A stretch of 41,840 bases of DNA from Albidovulum marisflavi (lineage in GTDB: Bacteria; Pseudomonadota; Alphaproteobacteria; Rhodobacterales; Rhodobacteraceae), in contig NZ_JAOWKY010000008.1 in the NCBI RefSeq assembly GCF_025751435.1, positions 1 to 41,840 on the forward strand. The letters are read 5' to 3'. Shown here one piece after another: positions 13,091 to 21,689 of this stretch. A model generated the notes under the pieces. The model ran no database searches, was not told the origin of the DNA, and worked only from the letters and a program-made list of their open reading frames with translations. The translations under genes were made by a program, and so were the position numbers. Position 1 is the first letter of the stretch; each line of letters starts with the position of its first letter.

Positions 13091-14403
13091 CAAAGCCCCG
13101 AGAAGGACATGGAATTGATCTTCAGCGCCGCCCGGTTGTTGGCATGGAGCGCGCCGTTCGGCAGGTAGCCGCCGATGCAGGCATTGTTGTAGCTGACGTC
13201 CTGGCCAGAAAGATCAGCCGCAGCGCCGGACAGGATCGGCGAGGTCACGACAGTGCCACCGGAATACGCGCCCCAGTCCACCCATATCTGGTTCAACTCA
13301 AGTGACACGGACAGCTTGAACCGCGCATTGTCGGCGATCGTGGTCGCGGCCTCGACGTTCAGGATCACCACGTTGGCCGCGTTCCGCGCCTCCACCCTCA
13401 CGCGGCCGGCCGCGGTAACGTAAACCATCAACCGGCCATTCCCGCTTGTCGGCTGGAACGAGAACAGGATCGGGTTGTTCGCGATGTTGGTGACTTCGCC
13501 ATCATAGATCATCTGCACCGCATGGGTGCGGGCGAGCGTCCCAAGGTCGCCGCCGATGTTGACCATGGCGTCACCGACCGCCGACACCGCCTGACCGCTC
13601 ACAAGGTCGAAACGCGCCCCCGCGCTCAGCGCCGCAAGGTCATACCCGGACCCACCCGGCGCGAGGTTCGGCGCGGTCAGGATCTCGGACCCCGAAAGCG
13701 TCGATCCCGCTGCGTTGCCGAAGTCATAGGCAGCGGTGAATGCCGCATAGGGATCGACCAGGTCGCCCAGGCGATAGCCGACGATCTTCGCGACGCCACC
13801 CGGCGCCGTTGCGGGCACATCACCGGCGAAGACGGAATGATCCAGCTCCTCGGTCACCGCGCCACCCGTCGCGGTCGTGTAAAGGTCGAACTGCCCCGTC
13901 ACCGCGGCGACGGCCGCCGCCGTCGTCCTGACGCCGTCGACACCGAAGACCCCGTTCTCGTAATCGGCGACCACGTAGGGCAGCCGCAGATCGCCCGTGG
14001 CCGTGGCGTAGGGCGCATACCAGATCGCCCCCGGCATCTTCATCAGCGTCAGCGTCAGGTCGTTCCATCCGGCCTGCTTCGCGGTCAGGACATAGGGCTG
14101 CCGCCCGTCGCCCAGGACCTTCCACAGACCCAGATCCTGCGTGACGGGATCGCGCATCGCGAACCGGTTCACGCCGCGCCCCAGATCGCCCGCGAAGAAC
14201 GCCATGAACGCCGCGCGGGCCGCGTTCGACAGGTTGGGATAGGTCGCGCTGTAAACCTCCATGTCGGCGGTCGTGCGCGCACGCTCGATCGGCGGGCCGT
14301 ATTCGGCCTCGAACTGCACGCGCGCCTCGGTCGGACCGCCGACCCAGGCGCCGCGGCGCGGCGTCTGCGGAAGGCTCGCGGGCCAGATCGGAGGAAGGGC
14401 CAT
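13090..14403 (-). CDS. Minor tail protein with probable lectin-like C-terminal domain, 437 aa
   Basis: Residues 1-135 look like a lambda M-type minor tail domain (PPIWPASLPQTPRRGAWVGG, AAFMAFFAGDLGRGVNRFAM, GWNDLTLTLMKM). A middle part follows. Residues 225-437 look like a concanavalin/laminin-G jelly roll (YDLAALSAGARFDLVSGQAV, ILFSFQPTSGNGRLMVYVT, RFKLSVSLELNQIWVDWG, ending INSMSFSGL). The order suggests a tail-anchored carbohydrate-binding protein. Together with the SGNH enzyme encoded next it would bind and trim the same surface glycan. The lectin-like assignment rests on pattern only. Confidence 0.6.
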   Translation of the reverse strand: MALPPIWPASLPQTPRRGAWVGGPTEARVQFEAEYGPPIERARTTADMEVYSATYPNLSNAARAAFMAFFAGDLGRGVNRFAMRDPVTQDLGLWKVLGDGRQPYVLTAKQAGWNDLTLTLMKMPGAIWYAPYATATGDLRLPYVVADYENGVFGVDGVRTTAAAVAAVTGQFDLYTTATGGAVTEELDHSVFAGDVPATAPGGVAKIVGYRLGDLVDPYAAFTAAYDFGNAAGSTLSGSEILTAPNLAPGGSGYDLAALSAGARFDLVSGQAVSAVGDAMVNIGGDLGTLARTHAVQMIYDGEVTNIANNPILFSFQPTSGNGRLMVYVTAAGRVRVEARNAANVVILNVEAATTIADNARFKLSVSLELNQIWVDWGAYSGGTVVTSPILSGAAADLSGQDVSYNNACIGGYLPNGALHANNRAALKINSMSFSGL

Positions 14404-16241
14404 CAGCGTTTCACCGGGTTCGGGCGGGCGCCGTAGCGGCCCTGCATGGACTTGTCATAGTTTCCGCGCGCCATCTGTTCGCCGACGATGACGCGGACCA
14501 TCTCGCGGCCGTCAGGCCCCTGCGATCGCTCCGCCCGCGCGGGCGCGCCGGAATAGTTCTGGACGACGACGCTGGTGCCGCCCATGCCGCCACCCTTGGT
14601 GTGGTCGGTCACGGTTTCGTTCGGGTGCAGCATGGCCAGGTATCCGCCCTTCCCGTCCAGGCCGCCGCTGCGTGTCCCGGTCCCCGTGAACCCGCCGCCG
14701 TCGAAGCTTGGCAGCGGGATCACGCCGCCAGCGCCGAAGGTGCCCGGAAAGGACATGGCCAGCTGCTTGAACAGGGCCATCTGCAGCAGCTGCTCGCCCA
14801 GCTGGCGCAACGCCTCTTTCGGATCATCGAACAGGCCGGTGAAGGCGGTCTGGATCGCGCTGGCCGCGCGCTGCGCCATGCCATCCGTGCGGCCCAGCTG
14901 CTCCTGCAGCTCCCTCAGACCGCGGTCGACGACATCCTGCGTGACGATGTCGGGAAACAGCCGGTGCAGCTCGTTGATGCGCTCGACTTCCTGGGCGTAT
15001 TTCTCGGCCGAACTGCGCGTGGCCTCGTACAGCCTCTGCGCCTCGGCAAGGCCGGCATTCGCCTTTCCGCCACCCTTCGTCGTCACCCTCACATTGTTGT
15101 TCTCGTCAAGCGCCGGGCCCTCATAGACGAAGGGCTTGGCCCCATCGCTCATGAACTGGCGCGGATCGCCGCCACGGCCACCATATTGCTTGTTGCCCCG
15201 ATCATAGGCCGCCTGCGCCAGCCGCTGCGCCTCTGCGGCGTTCACAGCGGCCGTTCCCAGGTTCGCCGCGAAGTCGGCCGACGCCTGGACAAGATCGTTC
15301 AGCTTGTCGAGCATCTGGGGAAAGATCGCGTCGACCGCCTCTGCCGATCCGAACACGCTGATCAGTTCATCCGCGAACTTCCGGGCAGCCTCTGCCGTTT
15401 CGTCGACCGGTGCCTCACGCAACCGCGCGGCGGCCTCTGCGACACGCTGCGCCGCTTCGGCCGAGACGCCCCATTCCTCGGCAAGGTCACTCACACCGTC
15501 CTGCACGCGCGACAGCGTGGCGATGTAGGCGTCGTTGACCTCGATCTGGCGGCGGATCTCGGCTTCGGCCTCGGACAGCGGCTCGGCCAGCTGCAGCTTC
15601 TCGCGCAGGATGTCACCCTTCTCGATCAGCGCATCCAGGCCCACCTCAAGCGCGGCGACGCCCACCGCGGAATTGATCCTGGTGTCGCCCTGCAGCGCCT
15701 CGTTCGCGATCGCATCCGCGCTGGATCCGATCGACTTTGAGGCGCGCGCCGTATCGACGGCGGCCTGGATTTCGCGCAGGCGCAGGATCTCGTCGGCAAG
15801 GTCGCTGTAATCCTGCCGCAGCTCGCCGATGGGCGTGCGCGCCTCCTTCGTCGCCTTGACATAGGCGGTCATGGACTTTTCCAGGTCCTGCATCTTGTCG
15901 TCGAGGTCCTTGGCCTCTTCGCCGGTTCCGAAGATGGCCGGGATCAGCGCCGCCAGCGCCGCGACACCGGCACCGGCCAGCGCCCCGAACAGGCCGAAAC
16001 CACCCAGAAGCTGTGGCAACTGCTGCGCCAGCGCCCGCGTCGCCGAGGTGCCCGACGACACCTGGACGAAGAAGTCGCCGACCTGGAACGCGGCATTCTG
16101 CAACTGCGGCCCCATCCGGGCGCTGCTGTCGCGCACCCCGTCGAAGGCGCGCTTCCCCTCGCGGCCGATCTCGGTGAACTCGGCCTTCATCTTGTCGGCG
16201 CCAACCGCCTGGAACTTTACCGAGACCCGCTTTTCCGCCAT
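14403..16241 (-). CDS. Tail tape measure protein, 612 aa
   Basis: It has the expected composition: a short N-terminal region (EKRVSVKFQAVGADKMKAEF), helices with LQNAAFQVGDFFVQVSSGTS, and a hydrophobic segment (LGGFGLFGALAGAGVAALAA, about 80-107). Long coiled-coil parts rich in Ala, Glu and Arg run to about 450, followed by LFKQLAMSFPGTFGAGGVIP, Gly-rich turns and HPNETVTDH near the C-terminus. It sets tail length and is ejected with the DNA. Six hundred residues is short for the family, which at the usual 0.15 nm per residue would mean a tail of about 90 nm. It lies just after the frameshifted chaperone genes, as in lambda. Confidence 0.85.
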   Translation of the reverse strand: MAEKRVSVKFQAVGADKMKAEFTEIGREGKRAFDGVRDSSARMGPQLQNAAFQVGDFFVQVSSGTSATRALAQQLPQLLGGFGLFGALAGAGVAALAALIPAIFGTGEEAKDLDDKMQDLEKSMTAYVKATKEARTPIGELRQDYSDLADEILRLREIQAAVDTARASKSIGSSADAIANEALQGDTRINSAVGVAALEVGLDALIEKGDILREKLQLAEPLSEAEAEIRRQIEVNDAYIATLSRVQDGVSDLAEEWGVSAEAAQRVAEAAARLREAPVDETAEAARKFADELISVFGSAEAVDAIFPQMLDKLNDLVQASADFAANLGTAAVNAAEAQRLAQAAYDRGNKQYGGRGGDPRQFMSDGAKPFVYEGPALDENNNVRVTTKGGGKANAGLAEAQRLYEATRSSAEKYAQEVERINELHRLFPDIVTQDVVDRGLRELQEQLGRTDGMAQRAASAIQTAFTGLFDDPKEALRQLGEQLLQMALFKQLAMSFPGTFGAGGVIPLPSFDGGGFTGTGTRSGGLDGKGGYLAMLHPNETVTDHTKGGGMGGTSVVVQNYSGAPARAERSQGPDGREMVRVIVGEQMARGNYDKSMQGRYGARPNPVKR

Positions 16242-16242
16242 G

Positions 16243-16907
16243 TCAGTCGTCCCTCGCCTCTATCATCGCTCGCATCGCCGCCTGCTCGATCTCGGGCAGG
16301 ACCTCGGCGACCAGCGCCGCGTCGATGCCCATGGCGCCGGCCAGCGCCAGCGCCGCCGTCATGTCCCATCCGATGGGAACTGGCGGGGCCATCCCCCCGC
16401 CGGTGAACCGGATCTGCCCGCCCAGCGACAGGACCAGCCGCCAAAGCTGCCAGCCTTCCGCCGTCTGCGGCCGGTTCACGATTCTTGGGCACTCCGCGCA
16501 GAGCGAAACGCAGTTTGGGCAGTAGCTTCCGCCCCGGCCGAAATGCCATTCGGCGAGGGCGATGATGCGTTTTTTTCGCGCTGCAACTCCAGGTAGGGCC
16601 ACAGCACGCGGGCGTTGAACGCCTCGCACATCAGGTGCAGGTCGATCAGGGCGTCGACCGCCGCCTCCGACACGCCGATCGGGTTCTCGTCCTCATCGCC
16701 GACACCGTCCCAGTCGATGACCACGCGCCGCGCGATCGCCTTGGTCAGCGCGACGCTGACGACGCCGGGATCAAGACCCTCGGGAAGCGCGGCGATGTCG
16801 GACCGCGCCGCCACCATCACGGAACTGGTCACCGGGCTGACCTGGACGCGGACACCCCGCGCCAGGTCGACCCACTCAGGCGCGCGGTTGATCTTCAGCC
16901 TCAGCAT
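16243..16907 (-). CDS. Tail assembly chaperone, -1 frameshift fusion (GT-like), about 221 aa
   Basis: This is the long product made if ribosomes slip -1 at A AAA AAC (16569-16575). The first 113 residues come from the upstream frame. The remaining 108 come from the -1 frame (RIIALAEWHFGRGGSYCPNC, then VSLCAECPRIVNRP..., ending MIEARDD). The second frame has no credible start of its own. Its CPNC-x3-CAEC could bind a metal. In lambda the fused GT product, in a small ratio to G, brings tube protein to the tape measure; position and frame logic here are the same. Confidence 0.8.
16476..16907 (-). CDS. Tail assembly chaperone, short product (G-like), 143 aa
   Basis: The ATG at 16907 overlaps the stop of the tube protein gene (TGATG). 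The protein (RLKINRAPEWVDLARGVRVQ, DEDENPIGVSEAAVDALIDL, FNARVLWPYLELQREKN) resembles the G-like subunit encoded between tube and tape measure genes. Unshifted translation ends at 16476 with an uninformative Ser/Ala-rich tail after the slip site, which is usual for such products. Confidence 0.75.
   Translation of the reverse strand: MLRLKINRAPEWVDLARGVRVQVSPVTSSVMVAARSDIAALPEGLDPGVVSVALTKAIARRVVIDWDGVGDEDENPIGVSEAAVDALIDLHLMCEAFNARVLWPYLELQREKNASSPSPNGISAGAEATAQTAFRSARSAQES
16569..16575 (-). promoter_or_regulatory. Programmed -1 ribosomal frameshift site A AAA AAC
   Basis: On the minus strand the run of seven A at 16570-16576 followed by C gives zero-frame codons GAA AAA AAC. This contains the canonical heptamer A_AAA_AAC in the right phase to move into the -1 frame of the downstream chaperone segment. 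I did not find an obvious Shine-Dalgarno-like stimulator upstream; a downstream stem would need folding. Confidence 0.85.
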
Positions 16908-17845
16908 CAGTAGCTCGCCTTGTCGTTGACCAGGACGGCGGTCGCCATCCGCGCCGGGCTGGTATCCAGCGCGCCCTGCCAGTCGAATGTCACCTGCACG
17001 CCGCCGGGCCCCTCGATCGGCGTCTTCGGGCGCGACAGGTAGACCGCATGCGCCGTCAGGGTGAAGCTCTCGCCGCCCGGCGCCGTGTAGCCGAAGGCCA
17101 GTTCGCAGGGCGTGCCAGCGATCGCGTCGTCCAGCAGCGTCGTCGAGGCAAAGCGCGTGGTGATCCGGCCGCGCAGGCTTGCCAGCCCTTCGTCCGCGCC
17201 ATCGATCTTGCCGTCGGCGCGGATCGTTTCGACCGGGTCGAGGTTGTTGGAATAGGTGATCTCCGCATCGACGATATTGCCAAGCGCAGACCCGTTGCGC
17301 GTGATGGATCCCTGGAAGTGGCCGAAGCGCACCAGGTTCAGCGACGACGGCGTTCCGGCGTTCGAAGACGTGGCGGTGTCTTCCCCCTGCGCGATCAGCC
17401 GCGCGGTGCCGGTCAGAAGCCCCGACCGCTGCATGCGCCAGGACAGTTCGTTCAGTTTCACGCCCGCATACATCGCGTAATGCGGCACGTCCGGCATGCC
17501 GACCTCGATCGCCATGGACGGGATCGCCCATCCGCCCGAGTTGAACGTGTGGGTGTAGGGGCCCGTGCCCGTGGTCACCGGCGCGCCGAAGGCGGCCTTC
17601 AGCCAGAAGCCAAGCGCCTCTGCGTCCATCGGCACGGTCAGATCGCCGCCCGCGGTAATCGCGTCCAGGATCGGGGCCAGCGGATCGCGGCCCATGCCCA
17701 GCAGTTCGCTGTCCAGAAGCGGCTGTTCGGCGCCAAGGTCAGATGCCGCGAAGGGCATCAGGGTGTAACCGCTCGCCGGCGCCGTGCCGTACGTCGATTC
17801 ATAGGCGAGCGCGAGCTGCGTCCGCGCCCCACGTTGACGTGCCAT
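16907..17845 (-). CDS. Major tail tube protein, 312 aa
   Basis: The opening (QRGARTQLALAYESTYGTAP, SGYTLMPFAASDLG) and the beta-rich body (TAGGDLTVPMDAEALGFWLK, VKLNELSWRMQRSGLLTGTA, DAEITYSNNLDPVETIRADG) match the phage tail tube family of lambda-like siphophages. These subunits polymerise into the tube through which DNA passes. It sits between the tail terminator and the chaperone genes. It is probably the most abundant tail protein and has a good upstream ribosome site (AGGAGAC). Confidence 0.8.
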   Translation of the reverse strand: MARQRGARTQLALAYESTYGTAPASGYTLMPFAASDLGAEQPLLDSELLGMGRDPLAPILDAITAGGDLTVPMDAEALGFWLKAAFGAPVTTGTGPYTHTFNSGGWAIPSMAIEVGMPDVPHYAMYAGVKLNELSWRMQRSGLLTGTARLIAQGEDTATSSNAGTPSSLNLVRFGHFQGSITRNGSALGNIVDAEITYSNNLDPVETIRADGKIDGADEGLASLRGRITTRFASTTLLDDAIAGTPCELAFGYTAPGGESFTLTAHAVYLSRPKTPIEGPGGVQVTFDWQGALDTSPARMATAVLVNDKASY

Positions 17846-17857
17846 GTGGATGTCTCC

Positions 17858-18298
17858 TTAAACCAGGGGATCGGATGTCGAATAGTGAAGGACGACCGCG
17901 ATGGTCGCGGCCTTGATCGCGGCGCCGCCGGTGACCGGCAGGTCCTGCGGTTCCGGCGCTTCCGCCTCGGCCCACAGGACGGCGCCACCCAGCGTTCGGT
18001 TTGCGGCGATCACCGCACCGACCGCCGCGACAAGGTCATCGAACGCCGTCGCGCGCGCGTCGTCGTCCGCGTCCTGCGCGTAGATCTCGATCTCGGCGCG
18101 GTGTTCGTAGTGATAGGCCAGCGGCGACATCGTCACCTCGGGCTCGCCCGGCTGACCGTCGCGCAGGATGACCAGCCCGTCTGCGGATATCTCCGTGGGC
18201 ACCGGCGCGCCGCGCTCGATGCCGATCGCAAGACCCCCAAGGCCAAGCTGCAGCGCCGCATGCAGCGCCGCCAGCGCCGTCTCTCGCTTCGTTGCCAT
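17858..18298 (-). CDS. Tail terminator-like minor tail protein, 146 aa
   Basis: The start is ATG 18298, overlapping the upstream stop (TGATG). The sequence (TKRETALAALHAALQLGLGG, HYEHRAEIEIYAQDADDDAR, DDLVAAVGAVIAANRTLGGA, VVLHYSTSDPLV) belongs to the group often mislabelled acyl-CoA transferase, whose position and fold suggest a lambda U-type tail terminator. It would cap the tube for joining to the head. No enzyme motif is present. Confidence 0.65.
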   Translation of the reverse strand: MATKRETALAALHAALQLGLGGLAIGIERGAPVPTEISADGLVILRDGQPGEPEVTMSPLAYHYEHRAEIEIYAQDADDDARATAFDDLVAAVGAVIAANRTLGGAVLWAEAEAPEPQDLPVTGGAAIKAATIAVVLHYSTSDPLV

Positions 18299-18921
18299 CA
18301 CTCACCCTGCCAGTTTTTCACGATCCGCGAGGGCAGCAGCGCATGCACCGCGTTCGCCGCCTTGAACAGATCCAGCCGCTTTTTCAGTTTGACCTGCGGC
18401 ACCAGGATGAAGATCGGCACCGTCCTGTTCTTGAAGCCGCGCTTCTTGGGGGCTCCGAAGGCGGGCGCATGTCCCTGCCGAAGCGTTCCGTCATCGACCA
18501 GAAGCGCCGAGCGGCCGCTGCGATAGACGAAGCGCAGGCGCCGGCCGGTGCGGTTTTCCCATTCGCCCGGCGTGATCCGTCCCCTCCGACCGCGACCCGC
18601 CGAGGGTGTCGGGATCGCAAGCCAGAAGCCGCTCGACGACCTGATCAGCGCACCGCGTTCATGCGCGTCCATGATCTTCGGCGCCTTGGTGTAGACCAGG
18701 GCGGCGGCGCGCAGGCTCGAGCCGCTGGTCGGAAAGGTCTTGTTGCGCACCGCGTTCGCCAGCCGTGAACCCAGACCCGCGCTTGCAACCTGCCCGCGCC
18801 AGATCGACTTCAGCGACGCGCCGGCCTGCTTCATCGCAAGCGTCACGGCACGCTCGCCGCTGCGCACTTCGGACGCCATCATGTCTTCGATCTTGCCGTC
18901 GATGCGTATGTCCAGCCTCAT
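18298..18921 (-). CDS. DUF6441-like head-tail/tail completion protein, 207 aa
   Basis: This is a basic protein with an N-terminal helix (VRSGERAVTLAMKQAGASLK) and strands with the motif GFWLAIPTPSAG. Further segments are RITPGEWENRTGRRLRFVYR and RTVPIFILVPQVKLKKRLDL. It resembles the DUF6441 phage proteins placed between the head-tail joining and tail terminator genes, where HK97 gp10/lambda Z-type completion proteins occur. It overlaps both neighbours by four or one bases. The role is inferred from position. Confidence 0.55.
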   Translation of the reverse strand: MRLDIRIDGKIEDMMASEVRSGERAVTLAMKQAGASLKSIWRGQVASAGLGSRLANAVRNKTFPTSGSSLRAAALVYTKAPKIMDAHERGALIRSSSGFWLAIPTPSAGRGRRGRITPGEWENRTGRRLRFVYRSGRSALLVDDGTLRQGHAPAFGAPKKRGFKNRTVPIFILVPQVKLKKRLDLFKAANAVHALLPSRIVKNWQGE

Positions 18922-19232
18922 GCCGGCACCATCTCGCAGGTCCAGACCAGGCGCTCGCGGTCACGCCGCGGCGCGCCCCGCACGACCAGAACCTCTGTGC
19001 CGATCTGCACCCTGTCGCGCGCGCCAGGGGCGGCGATCTCGCTTGCGCGCACGTCGATGATGGTCGTCTCGGACAGGATCTGCGCCGCGCCGAACTCGGT
19101 GATTTCATCCGGCGCCTTGCGGATGACCCGGCAGGACACGGGCGTTGTTGACCCGTATGGCGTCCACAGGGCATCCGCCGCCATGTTCGGATCGGCGAAG
19201 ATCCTGTCGATGGCGGCGGACATGGCACTCAT
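18918..19232 (-). CDS. Head-tail joining protein (lambda FII-like), 104 aa
   Basis: The start is set at ATG 19232; ATG 19223 is the alternative. The sequence SAAIDRIFADPNMAADALW, with PVSCRVIRKAPDEITEFG, RDRVQIGTEVLVVRGAPRR and the closing strand LVWTCEMVPA, resembles small head-tail connectors of the FII type. It lies between the capsid cement gene and the DUF6441-like gene, the usual place for such a protein. Confidence 0.6.
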   Translation of the reverse strand: MSAMSAAIDRIFADPNMAADALWTPYGSTTPVSCRVIRKAPDEITEFGAAQILSETTIIDVRASEIAAPGARDRVQIGTEVLVVRGAPRRDRERLVWTCEMVPA

Positions 19233-19246
19233 GACGCGGCCTGGCC

Positions 19247-19582
19247 TCAGAACGCGCCGTTCAGCCGCACGCGGCCGGTGGTTTCGCCCGCGCCGGATCC
19301 GACCGCCGCGACCGCGACACCGATCAGCGTGTTCGACGTCGAAACCGTGGTGCAATACTTGTTGGTATTGTCCCAGTAGATTTTCGCGCCGACGGTCCAG
19401 GCCTGCGATCCGACCTTCAGAAGGTCGAAGACGCCGGTGGTCTGGAACTCGCCTTCCGCGCCGTTGTCGACGTCGCCGCAGGCAACGCCGAAGATCGACC
19501 CGACCAGCGCACCAAGGCCGGAGGTCACCGCGTAGGGGGCCGTAAGGGTGATCACGTCACCCGCCTGTACGAAGTTTTTCAT
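19247..19582 (-). CDS. DUF2190 capsid cement/decoration protein, 111 aa
   Basis: A typical DUF2190 protein: KNFVQAGDVITLTAPYAVTS, GALVGSIFGVACGD, VGAKIYWDNTNKYCTTVS, NTLIGVAVAAVGSG and a final VRLNGAF. Members form trimers that bind the outside of the capsid and stabilise it. It follows the capsid gene by 70 bp, and a strong hairpin lies in that gap. The start has a good GGGAG upstream. Confidence 0.8.
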   Translation of the reverse strand: MKNFVQAGDVITLTAPYAVTSGLGALVGSIFGVACGDVDNGAEGEFQTTGVFDLLKVGSQAWTVGAKIYWDNTNKYCTTVSTSNTLIGVAVAAVGSGAGETTGRVRLNGAF

Positions 19583-19613
19583 GGGGGAGTCTCCCGAGAT
19601 CAGGAATGGATGC

Positions 19614-19636
19614 GGCGCGCCCCGATCGGGCGCGCC
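19614..19636. other. Strong hairpin between capsid and cement genes
   Basis: A 9-bp perfect stem GGCGCGCCC/GGGCGCGCC with a 5-base loop lies 16 bp after the capsid stop in the direction of transcription. There is no following T run, so it is not a standard intrinsic terminator. It could stabilise the 3' end of a processed capsid mRNA or tune the ratio of capsid to downstream products. Confidence 0.4.
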
Positions 19637-19652
19637 ATCAGGTCATGGCGCC

Positions 19653-21683
19653 TTACGCGCCGGGGTTCTTCGACATGCCGAGCCAGTCGATCGCGGCGGC
19701 GGCGAAGTCGTGGCGCGCCTTGATCTCCATGCCGTCGACGTCGAAACCCATGCGGGTCTCGGTGAAGACGCCATCCTGTCCGTCCAGGTAGGCGTATTCG
19801 ACCGTGTCGATGCGGTTCGGATCAGCCGCCAGGAACCACGGATCGTTGCCCGCCGCCGGGATCAGGCGCGGCTCCTCGACGACCTGCAGGCGGTTCGCGA
19901 AGGTGTTGACGTCGGCCGTGCTGGCCGGCGTCGTCGCGGTGACCTGCTTGCGGGCTTCGACCGAACGCGCACCGGGCGGCACGATGATGTATTGCGGCAT
20001 GACCTTGATCGGGCGCGCCTCGATCCCCTTCTGGCTGCCGAAGGCGCGGTATGCCGCCGCAAGCGAGGTTTCCGAGATCGTGGCACCGGTAAGCAGGTTG
20101 CCGTGGTTGGCGTGGAACAGCGCCGTGCCATCCGACATCGCCGGGTTTCCGGTCAGGATCGCGTAGACGGTGTCGGACTCGAGGTCCGCAGCTGCGGCGC
20201 CGAAGGCTTCCGGGATGCGGGTGAAGGCGTCCAGATCGTCGTTGACGATGGTCTGACGCGTCAGCGCCATGATGCGACCATAGGTCACGAGCGAGTAGGT
20301 TTCCTTCTTCTCGCCCATCGTGCCGTACTTGAACTCGCCGCTCTCGTTGACCTTCAGCAGATCAGGCGCGCCGCCGAGCTTGTTGCGGCTGACCGGCTTG
20401 AAGTCTGCGATGGTGGCGCGACGGGCCCAGGCCGTGAAGGTCTTCGGCGCCGACTCGTAGGCCGAGCGCATCGACTTGTTCGCGACGTTCGCCAGGATGT
20501 TCGGGAAGTCCGAGGTCGAGTGCATCCCGGCCGAGCGCATCTGGAACGCGGCGCCGGCCAGCTCCAGCTTCGACATGCCGCGCGTCGAGACACCGCGGCG
20601 TTCCAGCGCATCGCGGGCCATGTCGATCAGCGACATGCCGCGGAACTCGCGCCCGGCGTCGGTCAGCTTGTTCACGTTCGGACGGGACCGGTGCAGGATC
20701 GCTTCGGACACCGCGTCGCGGTAGCCCGCCTCGCGGGCGCCGTCACCGCGCGCCTGCGCCGGCGCGATCTCGGACTGACCGGCCTTCGGGCTGCGCTCGA
20801 CAAGAGCATCCAGGATCGCGGCGCGCGCCTGGTCGAGGGTCTTGCCCTCCTCGATCAGCTTGTCGCCGAAGTCCTGGTCAAGGCCGTGCTGACGCACGAG
20901 CTTGGTGATGGCCAGGCCGCGCTCGCGCTCGGCCGAAACCGCCTTGGTGCTGTCCGCAGGCTGCGGCGCAGGCTGCTGGGTCGGGGCAGTCCGGGTTTCG
21001 GTCTGCGCCGTGGTCGGATCGGTTTCAGCGCCGACCGCCGCCTTCGTCTTGTCAGTCATGGTGGTTCCTTTCAGGGAAGCCGCGGCTGCGGCGGTTTGGT
21101 CCTGCCGGATCAGGACGCACGGACTCAGCGCCATGCCCGGGGCGACCTCTTTGGCCGACCGGATTTGCGCACCGGCATCGGCGGGCATGGCGACCGCCGA
21201 AATCTCGTAGGGTTCCCAGTCGACGGCGCGCCACAGTTCACGCTCGCCGCTAGCCTTGGTGATCTCGTACTTGTGGACCCGGTACCCGACCGAAACGTGG
21301 CGCACCGTCTTCTCCAGGATGCGATGCACGATGTCCGCCGCGTCTGGCGCCGAGGTCAGCTTGATCCGCGCCGACCCCTGCCCGTTCTCGATCCGCACCG
21401 AGCCGGGAACGACCGATCCGATGACGCTTTCCAGGCTGTAGGACATGTGCGAGTCCAGGAACGGCGCACCGGCATTCAACCGGTCCAGGCGCACGGCGGC
21501 CTCGGAGACGATCAGCTCCTCGTCATACTCGACGATGTCGTCCCAGCCCTCCCAGCGATACCGCTGCACGGTCGCGCCGGTCGTCCAGATGATGTCGATC
21601 TCGCGCGCGTCGGCGTCGATCGTGTCGGGCAATACGTCGGCCCGCCGCCCGATCAGGGGCAGCTGCGTCAGATCCTTCGGCAT
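19653..21683 (-). CDS. Prohead protease-major capsid protein fusion, 676 aa
   Basis: Residues 1-205 are an HK97-type (S78) prohead protease: EYDEELIVSEAAVRLDRLNA, PFLDSHMSYSLESVIGSV with the active His, RHVSVGYRV with the probable nucleophile Ser, and WEPYEISAVAMPADAG. Residues 208-300 are a hydrophilic scaffold-like linker (TQTETRTAPTQQPAPQPADS). Residues 320-676 are the capsid fold (LVTYGRIMALTRQTIVNDDL, MSDGTALFHANHGNL, NTFANRLQVVEEPRLIPA, closing GMEIKARHDFAAAAIDWLG). Fusions of this kind are known from alphaproteobacterial prophages. An internal ATG at 21059 has its own AAAGGA and could make capsid protein alone. Confidence 0.85.
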   Translation of the reverse strand: MPKDLTQLPLIGRRADVLPDTIDADAREIDIIWTTGATVQRYRWEGWDDIVEYDEELIVSEAAVRLDRLNAGAPFLDSHMSYSLESVIGSVVPGSVRIENGQGSARIKLTSAPDAADIVHRILEKTVRHVSVGYRVHKYEITKASGERELWRAVDWEPYEISAVAMPADAGAQIRSAKEVAPGMALSPCVLIRQDQTAAAAASLKGTTMTDKTKAAVGAETDPTTAQTETRTAPTQQPAPQPADSTKAVSAERERGLAITKLVRQHGLDQDFGDKLIEEGKTLDQARAAILDALVERSPKAGQSEIAPAQARGDGAREAGYRDAVSEAILHRSRPNVNKLTDAGREFRGMSLIDMARDALERRGVSTRGMSKLELAGAAFQMRSAGMHSTSDFPNILANVANKSMRSAYESAPKTFTAWARRATIADFKPVSRNKLGGAPDLLKVNESGEFKYGTMGEKKETYSLVTYGRIMALTRQTIVNDDLDAFTRIPEAFGAAAADLESDTVYAILTGNPAMSDGTALFHANHGNLLTGATISETSLAAAYRAFGSQKGIEARPIKVMPQYIIVPPGARSVEARKQVTATTPASTADVNTFANRLQVVEEPRLIPAAGNDPWFLAADPNRIDTVEYAYLDGQDGVFTETRMGFDVDGMEIKARHDFAAAAIDWLGMSKNPGA

Positions 21684-21689
21684 CAGATG

